DNA from: Sneathiella chungangensis
GTDB lineage: Bacteria; Pseudomonadota; Alphaproteobacteria; Sneathiellales; Sneathiellaceae
Assembly: GCF_009882935.1 (NCBI RefSeq)
Contig: NZ_WTVA01000002.1
Coordinates: 372,001 to 436,000 of the forward strand
Direction of reading: 5' to 3'
DNA length: 64,000 bases
Shown: positions 63,922 through 64,000 of the stretch, piece after piece
Layout of the letters: each line of letters starts with the position of its first letter
Position numbering within the stretch: position 1 is the stretch's first letter
Notes under the pieces: generated by a model
Told to the model about the DNA's origin: nothing
Seen by the model: only the letters and a program-made list of their open reading frames with translations
The model's database searches: none
Translations under genes and position numbers: made by a program

Positions 63922-64000
63922 ATGGCCAAAGAGAAATTTGATCGTAGTAAACCGCATGTAAACATTGGAACGATTGGTCATGTTGACCATGGGAAGACGA
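63922..64000 (+). CDS. tuf: Elongation factor Tu (first 26 codons, cut by window end)
   Basis: Translational GTPase delivering aminoacyl-tRNA. The visible N-terminus reads [20 protein letters not shown] and continues with VDHGKT, the Walker A loop GHVDHGKT of EF-Tu. It follows tRNA-Tyr and tRNA-Gly as in many bacterial tuf loci. Only 79 bases are in the window. Confidence 0.97.
   Translation, partial: MAKEKFDRSKPHVNIGTIGHVDHGKT

Overview
The window is a stretch of a chromosome of moderately high GC content, packed with genes on both strands, from an alphaproteobacterium. Evidence for this: the order lpxC - bamD - recN - ligA; an imuA-imuB-dnaE2 mutagenesis operon under a GAAC-N7-GAAC LexA box of the alphaproteobacterial type; an RpoH sigma factor with the QKSLFFNLR box; DUF1127, NnrU, SRAP and XRE proteins typical of the class; and tRNA-Tyr, tRNA-Gly and tuf in series. 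The genus cannot be fixed from sequence reading alone; a marine Rhodospirillales/Sneathiella-like bacterium is a guess.

Layout. 1-1602: truncated BMP-family nucleoside-binding protein gene diverging from upp, with a RutR-like operator between them (pyrimidine uptake and salvage). 1730-8178: envelope and DNA maintenance genes lpxC, bamD, recN, ligA, with a convergent XRE regulator and an AT-rich island inserted after lpxC. 8182-16280: an M24 aminopeptidase, a small-protein pair including a tandem-DUF1127 protein, prmA, uvrD and a CLC chloride channel. 16384-26468: housekeeping and metabolism (hydroxypyruvate isomerase family, gpt, NnrU, thioesterase, two LysR regulators, Pit phosphate transporter, M20 amidohydrolase, MBL hydrolase, histidine phosphatase, MarR). 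26496-31988: SOS mutasome operon. 32017-47000: cytochrome c, PqiA-like membrane protein, methyltransferase, MoxR/VWA pair, beta-carbonic anhydrase, MFS, rpoH, SRAP, ccdA, quinone oxidoreductase, ArsR, cell wall hydrolase, EamA transporter, NAD-epimerase, 2OG-Fe(II) oxygenase. 47048-48013: GlxA-type regulator.

48143-55603 is a surface-sugar island: on the plus strand a CmcI-type protein, a family 2 glycosyltransferase and a sulfotransferase-like protein; on the minus strand a tightly coupled five-gene operon (rfbF, rfbG, C-methyltransferase, rfbC, NAD-dependent reductase) that should make a CDP-activated, C-methyl-branched 6-deoxyhexose. 55929-59254 holds a membrane fatty acid desaturase, a SAM methyltransferase and a flavoprotein oxidoreductase on one strand, the first two visibly AT-richer than the neighbourhood. 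59251-61863 encodes an 870-residue multi-pass membrane protein with a coiled coil and a C-terminal beta-rich domain that I do not recognise with confidence (AIM24-like at best).

The right end carries a small unknown gene with a start-stop codon pair, tRNA-Thr, rlmB, tRNA-Tyr, tRNA-Gly and the first codons of tuf. I saw no insertion sequences, CRISPR arrays, rRNA genes or prophage. The most interesting candidates are the branched-sugar operon, the desaturase-methyltransferase-flavoprotein cluster, the 870-residue protein and the regulatory palindromes described below.
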